NCBI GenBank assembly: GCA_028287465.1
Contig: JAQBPO010000011.1
Location: 1-60,957, forward strand
Reading direction: 5' to 3'
Origin: Fibrobacterota bacterium
Lineage (GTDB): Bacteria; Fibrobacterota; Fibrobacteria; UBA11236
DNA: 60,957 nucleotides
Below, piece by piece: positions 1 to 7,923 of this stretch. The position numbers were made by a program, and so were the translations under genes. A model generated the notes under the pieces. That model had not been told where the DNA came from. It ran no database searches and saw nothing but the letters and a program-made list of their open reading frames with translations. Each line of letters begins with the position of its first letter. Position 1 is the stretch's first letter.

Positions 1-37
1 GGGTTCCCGGCCTCCCGCAAACCTTAAGAGGCCCACT

Positions 38-712
38 TTGTTAACTTCTGGAACTATGCTGGACGACTTGCCGGTCTTATTGCTCAGATTCTTCGTTTTG
101 ACGGTTTCCCTCACCTTCCATGAGGCCGCCCATGCCTGGGTCGCCTTCCGGCTGGGGGATGATACGGCCAAACGCCTGGGACGCCTGTCCTTGAATCCCC
201 TCGTCCATATGGATCCCATCGGCTCCCTGATGATCCTGGGCCGGATGCCCATCGGGTGGGCCAAACCGGTTCCCATCGATCCCGCCAAAATCCGCAACCC
301 ACGTTCCGGCATGCCCCTGGTCGCCTTCGCAGGACCCCTGTCCAACCTGCTCATCGCCTTGGTTTGCTGCATCCTCTACTTCTTCCTCGGGCCGATTCTC
401 GCCGGTTCCGGCTGGTACAGCATGCTCGTCCTGTTCATCATGGTCAACCTCAGCCTTGCCATCTTCAACCTATTGCCGATCGCGCCTTTGGACGGGTCCA
501 AAATCATCACCGCCTTCATGTCCGACCGGACCGCGGACAGGTACGAAGAGTTCATGGCCCGCCTGGGGGTGTTCCCCATGATCGCGATTGTGGGATTTGA
601 GGCCTTGGGTTCCGGGCCGGGTTTGATCAGCTTGTGGTTCCGCTTCTGGCGACCCTTGATCCATCCGATTTTGGGGCTTTTTGATGTTCCCCTGGGTTTT
701 TATCCCGGCTGA
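38..712 (+). CDS. Site-2 protease family (M50) membrane metalloprotease
   Basis: Membrane-embedded zinc metalloprotease of the site-2 protease family, about 224 aa. The HEAAH zinc motif lies in the first membrane segment near residue 28, and the second ligand region is the FNLLPIAPLDG stretch near residue 145, a form of the family's NPxPxxDG motif. Several hydrophobic segments support a multi-pass inner-membrane protein. It is the short form with no PDZ or CBS domain, so its substrate cannot be read from sequence. Start: TTG at 38 sits 6 nt after AAGAGG; an ATG at 56 would give a protein 6 residues shorter and is the alternative. Confidence 0.85.
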   Translation: MLTSGTMLDDLPVLLLRFFVLTVSLTFHEAAHAWVAFRLGDDTAKRLGRLSLNPLVHMDPIGSLMILGRMPIGWAKPVPIDPAKIRNPRSGMPLVAFAGPLSNLLIALVCCILYFFLGPILAGSGWYSMLVLFIMVNLSLAIFNLLPIAPLDGSKIITAFMSDRTADRYEEFMARLGVFPMIAIVGFEALGSGPGLISLWFRFWRPLIHPILGLFDVPLGFYPG

Positions 713-744
713 ACCGCCCCCTTAACCCCATCGCTCTACGGGAG

Positions 745-773
745 TTGGAAAAAACGCCCTTTATTCATAAATT
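745..773 (+). promoter_or_regulatory. Predicted sigma-70 promoter of rpsT
   Basis: TTGGAA (745-750), a 17-nt spacer, then TAAATT (768-773). This would start transcription about 28 nt before the rpsT start codon. It is a sequence match only, with no experimental support. Confidence 0.45.
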
Positions 774-807
774 TGTCAGCCGATAAAAAGAGATCCCGGA
801 GGCTACC

Positions 808-1068
808 TTGCCAAGTCATAAATCTGCCGAAAAAAGAGTCATCACCTCGGAAAAGGCGCGTCAAGCCAATCGCGCGATCCGTTCCGCCATCCGCACCAGC
901 CTGAAGAAAATCCGCCTGGCCGATAAGAAGGAAACCATTCTGGCTGAAATGCCCGTTTTCTTCTCCATGCTGGACAAGGCCGCCCGCCGTAACAAGGCCG
1001 GCATCACCAAGAACACCGCCAGCAACTACAAGCGCAAGATCCACGCGCTCGTCGCCTCCAAGAAATAA
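808..1068 (+). CDS. rpsT: 30S ribosomal protein S20
   Basis: Small basic ribosomal protein of 86 aa, the usual S20 length. It begins PSHKSAEKR and is rich in Lys/Arg/Ala helices, and it binds 16S rRNA in the body of the small subunit. The start codon is TTG, preceded by GGAGG 5 nt upstream; the only internal methionines lie inside the conserved region, so TTG is the start. E. coli rpsT also uses UUG and is autoregulated through translation, so the rare start may matter here too (inference). The gene is monocistronic in this view. The roughly 240 bp that follow hold no gene. Confidence 0.97.
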   Translation: MPSHKSAEKRVITSEKARQANRAIRSAIRTSLKKIRLADKKETILAEMPVFFSMLDKAARRNKAGITKNTASNYKRKIHALVASKK

Positions 1069-1297
1069 TCCGACCGGGTGTGGGTCGGCCTTTACCGGCC
1101 GGACCCTGCCCTCGGAACGGTTTGGACCTCGCTTCCGGCCCATGATGGGGCCAGGAATCGTGGGGTAAAGGTCAGAGAAGGATCAATTCCCGGCTTTCGC
1201 CCCGGCCTGGACTTCCAGCCCCGCTCCCGAACAGCCCTAACCCGTTCTTTTCCCTCGCCTTCCCGAGGCCGCACGCGACTCTGTCGCGTATTAGTGC

Positions 1298-1303
1298 GAT
1301 AAT
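1298..1303 (+). promoter_or_regulatory. Candidate -10 box for a leaderless transcript
   Basis: GATAAT ends 7 nt before the ATG at 1311, so the expected transcription start falls on or next to the start codon. There is no good Shine-Dalgarno sequence, only an AGG 4 nt from the ATG. No clear -35 is seen. Confidence 0.3.
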
Positions 1304-1310
1304 AGGCTCC

Positions 1311-2714
1311 ATGAAACCCCCGGTCCTCATCGTCGACGACGAGGTTTCCCTTTGTGGCCTTTTGGAAGTCTTCTTCGAAAAGAAAGGCTATGCCCCCGTT
1401 TCGGCCCAGAACGTGGCCGGGGCGATGAAGCGCATGGAGGGACCCGAGCCATTGATGGCCATGGTGGACCTGACCCTGGGCCATGAGTCCGGTTTGACCG
1501 TGGTCAAGGCCCTCATCGAGAAATACCCCCGCCTGCCCGTCGTGGTGATGACCGCCTACGGCACGGTCGAGAAGGCCGTGGAAGCGGTGAAGCTCGGGGC
1601 CTTCGATTTCATCTCCAAACCGTTCGAGATGGTATTCCTGGGCAAGGTCGTCGAGAAGGCCGTGGGCACCCGCATCCTCGAGGATGAGAACCGGGAACTC
1701 AAGGATATCATCCGGCGCCAGGGCGTGGAATTGGTGGGCCAATCGCCGGCCGTGCGGCAATTGCGGGACCGCATCGAGGCCATCGCCGCTTCCGAGAGCA
1801 CCGTCCTGATCACGGGGGAAAGCGGCACCGGCAAAGAGCTGGTGGCGAAGCTCATCCATCAGAAATCCCTCCGCTCCCATAAATCCTTCGTGGTGGTCAA
1901 CTGCTCCGCCCTTTCCGAAAGCCTCCTGGAATCCGAATTGTTCGGCCACGTCAAGGGCTCGTTCACCTCCGCGCACGCCGACAAGGAAGGCCTTTTCGCC
2001 GTGGCGGAAGGGGGCACGGTCTTCCTGGACGAGATCGGCGAGATGCCCTTGCGCACCCAGGTGAAATTGCTCCGCGTGATCCAGGAAAGGGAGATTACGC
2101 CCGTGGGCGGCACGGTATCGTCCCGCATCAACGTGCGCCTCCTCGCCGCGACCAACGTGAACCTGGAAGAGGCGGTCGCGAAGGGCCGATTCCGGGAGGA
2201 CCTTTATTACCGCCTGAACGTGCTGCGCATCTACACTCCCGCCCTCTCCGAACGCGGCGACGATTCGGCCTTGCTGGCGAACCATTTCCTGCAGCGTAAG
2301 GCCCATGGGAGGAAATCCTTTTCCCCGTCCGCCCTGGCCAAAATCCAGGAATACGCCTGGCCCGGCAACGTGCGGCAGCTGGAGAACGCGGTGGAGCGCG
2401 CCATCGCCTTCAGCACGGGCGAAACGATCGAGACCTTGGAGCTGGATCTGATGGCCCCGGCCTCACCGGGCCCGGCCACGGACCCGATCGATAACGGAGG
2501 TGGAAGCGCTTGGACAGCCGCCGGCGCGGACTTGGGGGCGATGCCTTTCGAGGGCGCCGCGACGCCCACCCTCAACGACATCGAGAAGGCCTGGATCTTC
2601 TGGGTGCTGTCCCAGAACCACTGGCACAAGCCCACATCGGCCCGGATCCTGGGGTTGGACATCTCCACCCTCTATCGCAAGATCGAGAAATACGGGCTTA
2701 AGGCGGTATCCTGA
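1311..2714 (+). CDS. Sigma-54-dependent response regulator, NtrC family
   Basis: Two-component response regulator of 467 aa. The receiver domain (about 1-120) has the DD acidic pair, a phosphoacceptor Asp in MVDLTLG and the Lys in FISKPFE. The AAA+ domain (about 145-375) has Walker A GESGTGKE and Walker B VFLDEIGE. A Fis-type helix-turn-helix ends the protein (PTSARILGLDISTLYRKIEK). The sigma-54 contact loop, normally GAFTGA, reads GSFTSA, keeping Phe and Thr but changing two other positions. No histidine kinase is adjacent. Its stop overlaps the next start by one base (TGATG), so it may be co-transcribed with, and possibly feed into, the MglA/Roadblock operon downstream (inference). Confidence 0.93.
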   Translation: MKPPVLIVDDEVSLCGLLEVFFEKKGYAPVSAQNVAGAMKRMEGPEPLMAMVDLTLGHESGLTVVKALIEKYPRLPVVVMTAYGTVEKAVEAVKLGAFDFISKPFEMVFLGKVVEKAVGTRILEDENRELKDIIRRQGVELVGQSPAVRQLRDRIEAIAASESTVLITGESGTGKELVAKLIHQKSLRSHKSFVVVNCSALSESLLESELFGHVKGSFTSAHADKEGLFAVAEGGTVFLDEIGEMPLRTQVKLLRVIQEREITPVGGTVSSRINVRLLAATNVNLEEAVAKGRFREDLYYRLNVLRIYTPALSERGDDSALLANHFLQRKAHGRKSFSPSALAKIQEYAWPGNVRQLENAVERAIAFSTGETIETLELDLMAPASPGPATDPIDNGGGSAWTAAGADLGAMPFEGAATPTLNDIEKAWIFWVLSQNHWHKPTSARILGLDISTLYRKIEKYGLKAVS

Positions 2715-4924
2715 TGCGAATGTTGATCCTGGTATTCTGCGCGTTGGCCTTGATGGGGCGTTCCGTCGCGCAACCCGCGGTCCTGGAGTCCCTCCGCGAA
2801 GCCGTGATTTCACGTTGGGAATTCCAGAAGCGCTTTCCCCTGGCCGCCAAGCTCTTCGACAACCAGGCCACGGAAGGCGAGCGCGCGCTCCTCATCGGGA
2901 GCTTGCGGCCCCTGGCCACCGAAGTCACCGCGGCGGAGGCGAAGGCGACGACGCCGGTTCCGGGAAGCCCTTCCCAATCCGCCCTCGCCACCATGTGGGC
3001 GAATTTCGCCTTGGGCGTGGCGGCCGAAAAGACGCGCCCCGGAGCGGGCGAGCGGGACCTGGCCGCGGCCGCGCTACAGTCCAAGGGTAACCTGGGCGTC
3101 AACTACGAGCTGGCCCGCATCATGGGGGACCTGGGCATGTACCAGCGCGCGCACGCCCTGCAACTGGACGTGCACAGGAACATGCTCGAAAAGGGCTACG
3201 CGCGCATCCCCGACCTGGCCAAGATGGAATTGTGGAAGGTGCACGAGGCCATCAAGCAGGGCAAGTTCCAGAAGGCCCGCCAGGGGATCGAGTTCTCCCG
3301 GCGCCTGGACCCGTTCAGCCCCTGGGGACCGTTCCACAACCTGCTGCTCCACTTGCGGGAGCATTCGCCCGTGGGTTGGGATCTGGGATACGTATGGTCC
3401 ACCCTGGGCGAAACCATCAGCCTTTCGCGCCATTACGATGTCCAGTCCCTGTTCCTGATCAATGTCTCGCGCTGCCTTCGCCTGGGGTTGGGCATCTTCG
3501 GCGCGCTCGGCCTTCTCAGCCTTTTCGGGCGCCATTTCCCGCGTATCGCCCATCCCTGGGCGGAGAAGCTGCCCCAGGCGGTGGAAATGCGCGTACGGTA
3601 CCTGGCCATCGCCCTGATCCCCCTGAGCCTGGCGGTGGGCGGAGCGGGTTACGTTGTGTTGGGGCTGCTGCTCTCCATGCTTCTCTGGAAACATTGTTCC
3701 CCGGTCGAGAAATCGCTCCTCAAGGTGATCCTCATGGGCATGGCCCTGGTCCCGTTCCTGGTGATGTGGGAGCGCTCCATGTGCCGCCACCTGGACATCC
3801 GCCAAGGCGTGAATCTGTACCACCAGGCCTGGACGCGCGGTTACGAAAGGCCCGTTACCGAACATGCCCTCGCCTTTCCCGCCCATACCCACGAGGACAG
3901 CATCTTCCGCGCCCTCTCCCTGTCGCTCCAGTACAAGAAGCAGGGCAATTACCTGCGGGCGGCCGAGTACGGCCGCGAAGCCATCCGGATCGAGCCCGGG
4001 AACGCCTTCGCCATCCTGAACGCCGGCAACCTGGACATGTCCACCTTCGAATACGCCAAGGCCGTATCCGTCTACGAAAGGGCGCGCAGCGAGGCCCCCC
4101 ACCTGGTGGAAACCTGGTTCAACTCCAGCCAAGCCGAACTTTACAGCAACAATTCGGACAAGCACAAGCGGTACCTCGACCAGGCCGCGGACCTCGATCC
4201 GCAATGGGTGACGCAGTGGCTCAAGGACAATGACGAGAATTTCCCGGTATACCCGGCCACCCGCAAATCCATGGACCCCATGCTGCGCACGGGCCAGGCC
4301 TGGTGGGCGTCCTGGCGATCCCTGATTGATCTGGATTTCCTGAGGGTCACCGTTCATGCGGGCATCCTGGATCTGCAGGGTTCCTGGGTCCTGATGGGCG
4401 TGATCCTGGTGTCGCTGGCCCTCTTCTTCCGCTTCCGCTCCTATTCCCTGCATACCCATGGCTGGGATCTTTTCGAATGCCGGATATGCGGCCGGATCAT
4501 GTGCCGAACCTGCCGCAAGGGGGTGCACTGCCAGTATTGCTTCAAGACGGTGGCGGGGGTCCAGGAGAACCGGATCAAGGTCGAGCTGGTCTCGCGCCTG
4601 CGCAATCGCGCGGCCCTGTCCGCGGTAAGGACGGCGGCGACCCTGAATTCGCTTTTCCCGGGCAGCGGGAATCTCTACCTGGGCCGTGGAGGCGGACGAT
4701 TCGCCTGGCCCTTGATGATCTCCCTCCTGATCGGGACCCTGTGGGGGGTCAACCATATGCTGATGGAATACCCCACCTTCGTGCTCGGTCCATTGCGGTG
4801 GTTTCCCGTGGTGCCCCTGGCGGCGGCCTATGGCATCTTCAACCTGAAACAATTGCGCACCCGCATCGATCTCAGCGACGTGCTGCCGGCGCATACCGCG
4901 CCGGAACGGGAGGCCGTGCGATGA
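2714..4924 (+). CDS. Large TPR membrane protein with CxxC cluster
   Basis: Protein of 736 aa, not recognised as a named family. It has an N-terminal signal-like segment ending near VAQ, helical TPR-like repeats at about 120-225, two membrane spans around 255-350, a second TPR block at about 395-500, another span near 560-575, then a cluster FECRICGRIMCRTC and HCQYC near 590-612 that looks like a zinc-binding ribbon. The C-terminal part has two or three more hydrophobic segments. It starts within the stop of the response regulator and overlaps the DUF4388 gene by 4 nt (ATGA), so it is the first structural gene of the MglA operon. It may be a membrane scaffold (inference). Confidence 0.75.
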   Translation: MRMLILVFCALALMGRSVAQPAVLESLREAVISRWEFQKRFPLAAKLFDNQATEGERALLIGSLRPLATEVTAAEAKATTPVPGSPSQSALATMWANFALGVAAEKTRPGAGERDLAAAALQSKGNLGVNYELARIMGDLGMYQRAHALQLDVHRNMLEKGYARIPDLAKMELWKVHEAIKQGKFQKARQGIEFSRRLDPFSPWGPFHNLLLHLREHSPVGWDLGYVWSTLGETISLSRHYDVQSLFLINVSRCLRLGLGIFGALGLLSLFGRHFPRIAHPWAEKLPQAVEMRVRYLAIALIPLSLAVGGAGYVVLGLLLSMLLWKHCSPVEKSLLKVILMGMALVPFLVMWERSMCRHLDIRQGVNLYHQAWTRGYERPVTEHALAFPAHTHEDSIFRALSLSLQYKKQGNYLRAAEYGREAIRIEPGNAFAILNAGNLDMSTFEYAKAVSVYERARSEAPHLVETWFNSSQAELYSNNSDKHKRYLDQAADLDPQWVTQWLKDNDENFPVYPATRKSMDPMLRTGQAWWASWRSLIDLDFLRVTVHAGILDLQGSWVLMGVILVSLALFFRFRSYSLHTHGWDLFECRICGRIMCRTCRKGVHCQYCFKTVAGVQENRIKVELVSRLRNRAALSAVRTAATLNSLFPGSGNLYLGRGGGRFAWPLMISLLIGTLWGVNHMLMEYPTFVLGPLRWFPVVPLAAAYGIFNLKQLRTRIDLSDVLPAHTAPEREAVR

Positions 4925-6006
4925 TCCTATCCGGCGATCTCAAGGATTTCTCCCTGGCGGACGTATTGCAACTCCTCTTGCAGCAACGGAAGACCGGCGT
5001 CCTGACCCTGGGCCGGGAAAAGGAGAAAGCGGAGCTTTTCATCGCCCAGGGCAACCTGACGGGCGTTCGGGTCAACGGGGACACCCCCGAGGGCAAGGTC
5101 AGGGAAATGCTGGTCGAGACCGGTCGGGTGCTTAGGCAGGAAATGACCGACCTTGAGGCCATTTCCCGGGATATGGGACGGCCGCTTTTGGCCACCTTGG
5201 CGGCCAAAGGGCACCTTACCGAGGAAGACCGCAAGGAATGGCTGCAAATCATCACCGAGGACATGGTCTGCGAGCTTTTCGGTTGGCTGCAGGGAACCTA
5301 TGAGTTCGGATCCGGCCAAAAATCCACGGTAATGACCCTGCTCAACATTTCCACGGAATTCGCCTGCATGGAAGGCATGCGCCGGATTGACGAATGGCCG
5401 CGTTTACGGGAGGCCCTGCCGGACCTCAAGCAGGTATTCCGCCCCACCGGCAAGCTGTATGACGGGGACCAGTTGGGTTGGGATTACCTGGTTTTGGGAT
5501 TGGTGGACGCCAAGAAGAACGTTTTGCAAATCGCGAAGCAAGTCCCATTTGGCACTTTCCGGCTGTCCGAATGCATCGTAAATTTATGGCACGGCGGATT
5601 TATCGCCCCGAACAAGATGGCGAGCGGGGACCCGGATGCCCCGGCCCTAGCCGACCCGCAATCCGAGAAGGATCGCAAGACCGCCATGGTGCTGGGGATC
5701 GCCGTTCTTTTCCTGGTTTTCGCCACGGCGGTGCGGTTGTTTTCTATCTGGATGGTAGGTGCGGTCGAGCAGACGGGCGCGGATTGGCAGGATCCGGACG
5801 ACTATGAGGCCGGGATCTCCCATGCCATGGCGAGGGACAATATGGAGGCGTTCTTGATCGACCACGCGGCCCGTAAGGACAGTCTCCCCAAGAGCCTGCT
5901 GCCCTTGGCCGGCGAGGGCGTCCTGACCGCCAGGGAAATTTCGGGCTCCGGCAGCGGTAAGCCCTTCTATCGCAAGACCAGCGAGAAAGCCTTCGTCCTG
6001 AAATAG
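4921..6006 (+). CDS. DUF4388 domain protein with one membrane span
   Basis: Protein of 361 aa. The N-terminal about 150 residues start with MILSGDLKDFSLADVLQLLL followed by QQRKTGVL, the typical beginning of DUF4388 (PatA-like N-terminal) domains found in delta-proteobacterial regulators next to Roadblock and MglA genes. A hydrophobic span lies at about residues 257-280 (AMVLGIAVLFLVFATAV), followed by a short extracytoplasmic tail. The ATG at 4921 overlaps the upstream stop by 4 nt and is preferred over longer in-frame extensions into the upstream gene. The role is probably sensory or scaffolding in the GTPase operon; the biochemical function of DUF4388 is not established. Confidence 0.8.
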   Translation: MILSGDLKDFSLADVLQLLLQQRKTGVLTLGREKEKAELFIAQGNLTGVRVNGDTPEGKVREMLVETGRVLRQEMTDLEAISRDMGRPLLATLAAKGHLTEEDRKEWLQIITEDMVCELFGWLQGTYEFGSGQKSTVMTLLNISTEFACMEGMRRIDEWPRLREALPDLKQVFRPTGKLYDGDQLGWDYLVLGLVDAKKNVLQIAKQVPFGTFRLSECIVNLWHGGFIAPNKMASGDPDAPALADPQSEKDRKTAMVLGIAVLFLVFATAVRLFSIWMVGAVEQTGADWQDPDDYEAGISHAMARDNMEAFLIDHAARKDSLPKSLLPLAGEGVLTAREISGSGSGKPFYRKTSEKAFVLK

Positions 6007-6019
6007 ACCGGAACCACCC

Positions 6020-7150
6020 ATGACCACCGCCCCCATGCATGAAGTCAAGTCCGCGGCCGCCGTCCTGGCGGACGATGTGATATGCCAGAGCTTTATCCAG
6101 AGCTCCAGCACCTTGGCTTATGCCTGCCTGCTCATCCGGCAGGGGAAATACGACCTCGCCTTGCATGTCCTCCACAGCCTGGAGGCCAAACAGGCATCGC
6201 GCTTCAAGGACATGGTCTTCTACCTCCAGGCCCAGATAGGGATCGAGACGGGGGAATTCGCCACCGTCAAGAAGCGCCTGGTGCCGCGCGTGCACCAGCA
6301 TCCGAACGACATGGTGGCCCTCTCCCTGTTGGAGTGCGATATCTATCTCGAGTTCGTGGAATGGGAAAAATCCCATCCTCGCCCCGATGCCTCCGGAACC
6401 TTCGAAGTCGCGACCCCTTCCGGCTCCGGGCCCATTCTATCGGATTCCTACTTCGGCAATACCCAGGCCGCTTCCGCTTCGGCCTCGGCGGCCCGGTTCG
6501 AAGCCAGCCACCGGGACACGCCTCCGTCCATGCCTCAGGTGCAGCCGGAATCCCGGCCCCAGCCGCCAAGCGCCGTCGATCCCCGGCAAGCCGACACACC
6601 CTTATCCGGCCTGGCGAAGGTCAAAACCGCGCCGCCACTGGCCGGTCCCATGGCCGTGAAACCGGCCAAGACCGCCCCTCCCTCTTCCGCACCTGCCGCG
6701 CCCGCCGCACCGCGCGTCCCATATCCAGCCTCCCCGGGGGCCTCCCAGGAAGGCGCCTTCGGCATCTTCCAGGCTCTGTCCGAAGACAAGAACACCCAGG
6801 CCCTGGCCATCTGGAATCCCGAAAAGGGAAAGTTCAAATCCGAGTGCCGCGATCCGGTCCTGGAGACCCTGGTGGCCATGCTGCCCCATGAGGTTCCCAT
6901 GCCCATCCAGGCGGCCTGCGCGTCCCTCGAAGGCGGGACCGTGAACAAGATCTGCTTCTCGTTCCAGAACATGACGGTGACGTCCTTCCATTCCGGCGGC
7001 GAGAACATGGGCCTCATCACCGGCAACATCAACCAGTCGCTCCTGACCATCGTGCGCGCCGAGAACACCTTCCGCAAGCATGCGGCCTCTCAGGCCCAAT
7101 CCGCGGCCTCCGCCGCGGGCCGGCCCGCGGAGTACTCCCCGAATGAATAA
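6020..7150 (+). CDS. TPR - Pro/Ala-rich linker - Roadblock/LC7 protein
   Basis: Protein of 376 aa with three parts. An N-terminal helical TPR-like region (about 20-120) is followed by a disordered Pro/Ala/Ser-rich linker (about 120-240), then a C-terminal domain (about 245-360) whose strand-helix pattern, with ICFSFQNMTVTSF and LLTIVRAENTF near the end, fits a Roadblock/LC7 fold. Roadblock domains dimerise and act as GAPs or adaptors for MglA-type GTPases. It follows the DUF4388 gene by 13 nt and overlaps the next Roadblock gene by 8 nt. The Roadblock assignment is moderately sure; it would be settled by a profile search. Confidence 0.65.
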   Translation: MTTAPMHEVKSAAAVLADDVICQSFIQSSSTLAYACLLIRQGKYDLALHVLHSLEAKQASRFKDMVFYLQAQIGIETGEFATVKKRLVPRVHQHPNDMVALSLLECDIYLEFVEWEKSHPRPDASGTFEVATPSGSGPILSDSYFGNTQAASASASAARFEASHRDTPPSMPQVQPESRPQPPSAVDPRQADTPLSGLAKVKTAPPLAGPMAVKPAKTAPPSSAPAAPAAPRVPYPASPGASQEGAFGIFQALSEDKNTQALAIWNPEKGKFKSECRDPVLETLVAMLPHEVPMPIQAACASLEGGTVNKICFSFQNMTVTSFHSGGENMGLITGNINQSLLTIVRAENTFRKHAASQAQSAASAAGRPAEYSPNE

Positions 7151-7571
7151 GATCGAATCGGGGCCGGTGCATATCAACAAGCTGGTGGAGTCCCGGGATC
7201 TGGACGCCTGCCTGGGTTACCTGAGCCTGGTGAACGGCATCCAGGGGGCGATACTATATAATCGTGAGGGCCTGGTGGTCGGTTTCGGGGAGGAAACCCA
7301 CGAAAGCCTGTTCATCGAGGCGCCCTATTTCCAGGCCGGGTTCGTGGAAAGCCTGGAGCGCTGCGCCATGATGGGCCTGGGTCCTTTGGATCACGTCGTC
7401 TCATTCACCGAAAACCGGTTTCATTTGATTATCAACGTAGAGCAATCCAACCTTTTCTTCCTGGTGGTGACGGGAACGAGAGGCAGCTACGAGTTGTTCA
7501 AATTCAGGATTGAACGTGGGGCGCAAGCCATCGCCCGACTGTTGCACGCACGCGGCTATATACGGGGTTGA
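7143..7571 (+). CDS. Roadblock/LC7 domain protein
   Basis: Single-domain protein of 142 aa. GYLSLVNGIQGAILYNREGL and the later VEQSNLFFLVVTG match the two central strands and turn of Roadblock/LC7 proteins. No signal peptide, so cytoplasmic. ATG at 7143 lies 8 nt inside the upstream gene, which suggests translational coupling; a longer reading from 7080 would run inside that gene and is unlikely. Probably one of several dimer partners regulating the GTPase encoded two genes downstream (inference from family and context). Confidence 0.8.
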   Translation: MNKIESGPVHINKLVESRDLDACLGYLSLVNGIQGAILYNREGLVVGFGEETHESLFIEAPYFQAGFVESLERCAMMGLGPLDHVVSFTENRFHLIINVEQSNLFFLVVTGTRGSYELFKFRIERGAQAIARLLHARGYIRG

Positions 7572-7576
7572 ACTGG

Positions 7577-7909
7577 ATGTTAACTATATTGGAGAGGATA
7601 AATCAGATCAAGGGAGTCAAGGGCTCCAGCATCGTCAGTCCGGATGGGATTGAGATCGTTTCCCACTTCCGGACCCCGGTCCCCTCCGACTTCATAAGCG
7701 CCTTGATCGTGTCGGTTCAACAGGTGGCGAACAAGATCGTTTCGAATGCCCAGGCGGGTTACCTCATGCAGACCATGATTGAGGCGAGCGAGGGCAAGTT
7801 TTTCGTGCAAGTAGTAGAACTGGGGTATCTGGTCGTGCTGGCGGACAGCCAGGCCAATACCGGATTAATCAGGGTTGAAATCGCGCAAGTGAGCCCTTTA
7901 ATCAAGTAA
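7577..7909 (+). CDS. Roadblock/LC7 domain protein
   Basis: Protein of 110 aa beginning MLTILERINQIKGVKGSSIV, a standard opening for bacterial Roadblock/LC7 proteins (MglB-like). The whole protein is one domain. ATG at 7577 is chosen because GGGG lies 9 nt upstream and it matches the family start; a TTG at 7568 overlapping the previous stop is the alternative and adds three residues. The stop is 14 nt before the MglA gene, so it is a strong candidate for a GAP or localisation partner of that GTPase. Confidence 0.85.
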   Translation: MLTILERINQIKGVKGSSIVSPDGIEIVSHFRTPVPSDFISALIVSVQQVANKIVSNAQAGYLMQTMIEASEGKFFVQVVELGYLVVLADSQANTGLIRVEIAQVSPLIK

Positions 7910-7923
7910 CCAAGGAAAATCCC

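Noticed and set aside
1092-2306. Long minus-strand reading opposite the response regulator
   Set aside because: Its codons mirror the plus-strand gene's third positions; the plus strand has full domains and motifs, the reverse has none.
3074-4894. 606-codon minus-strand reading opposite the TPR protein
   Set aside because: GC-rich shadow. Lacks any recognisable domain, while the plus frame has a signal peptide, TPRs and operon overlaps.
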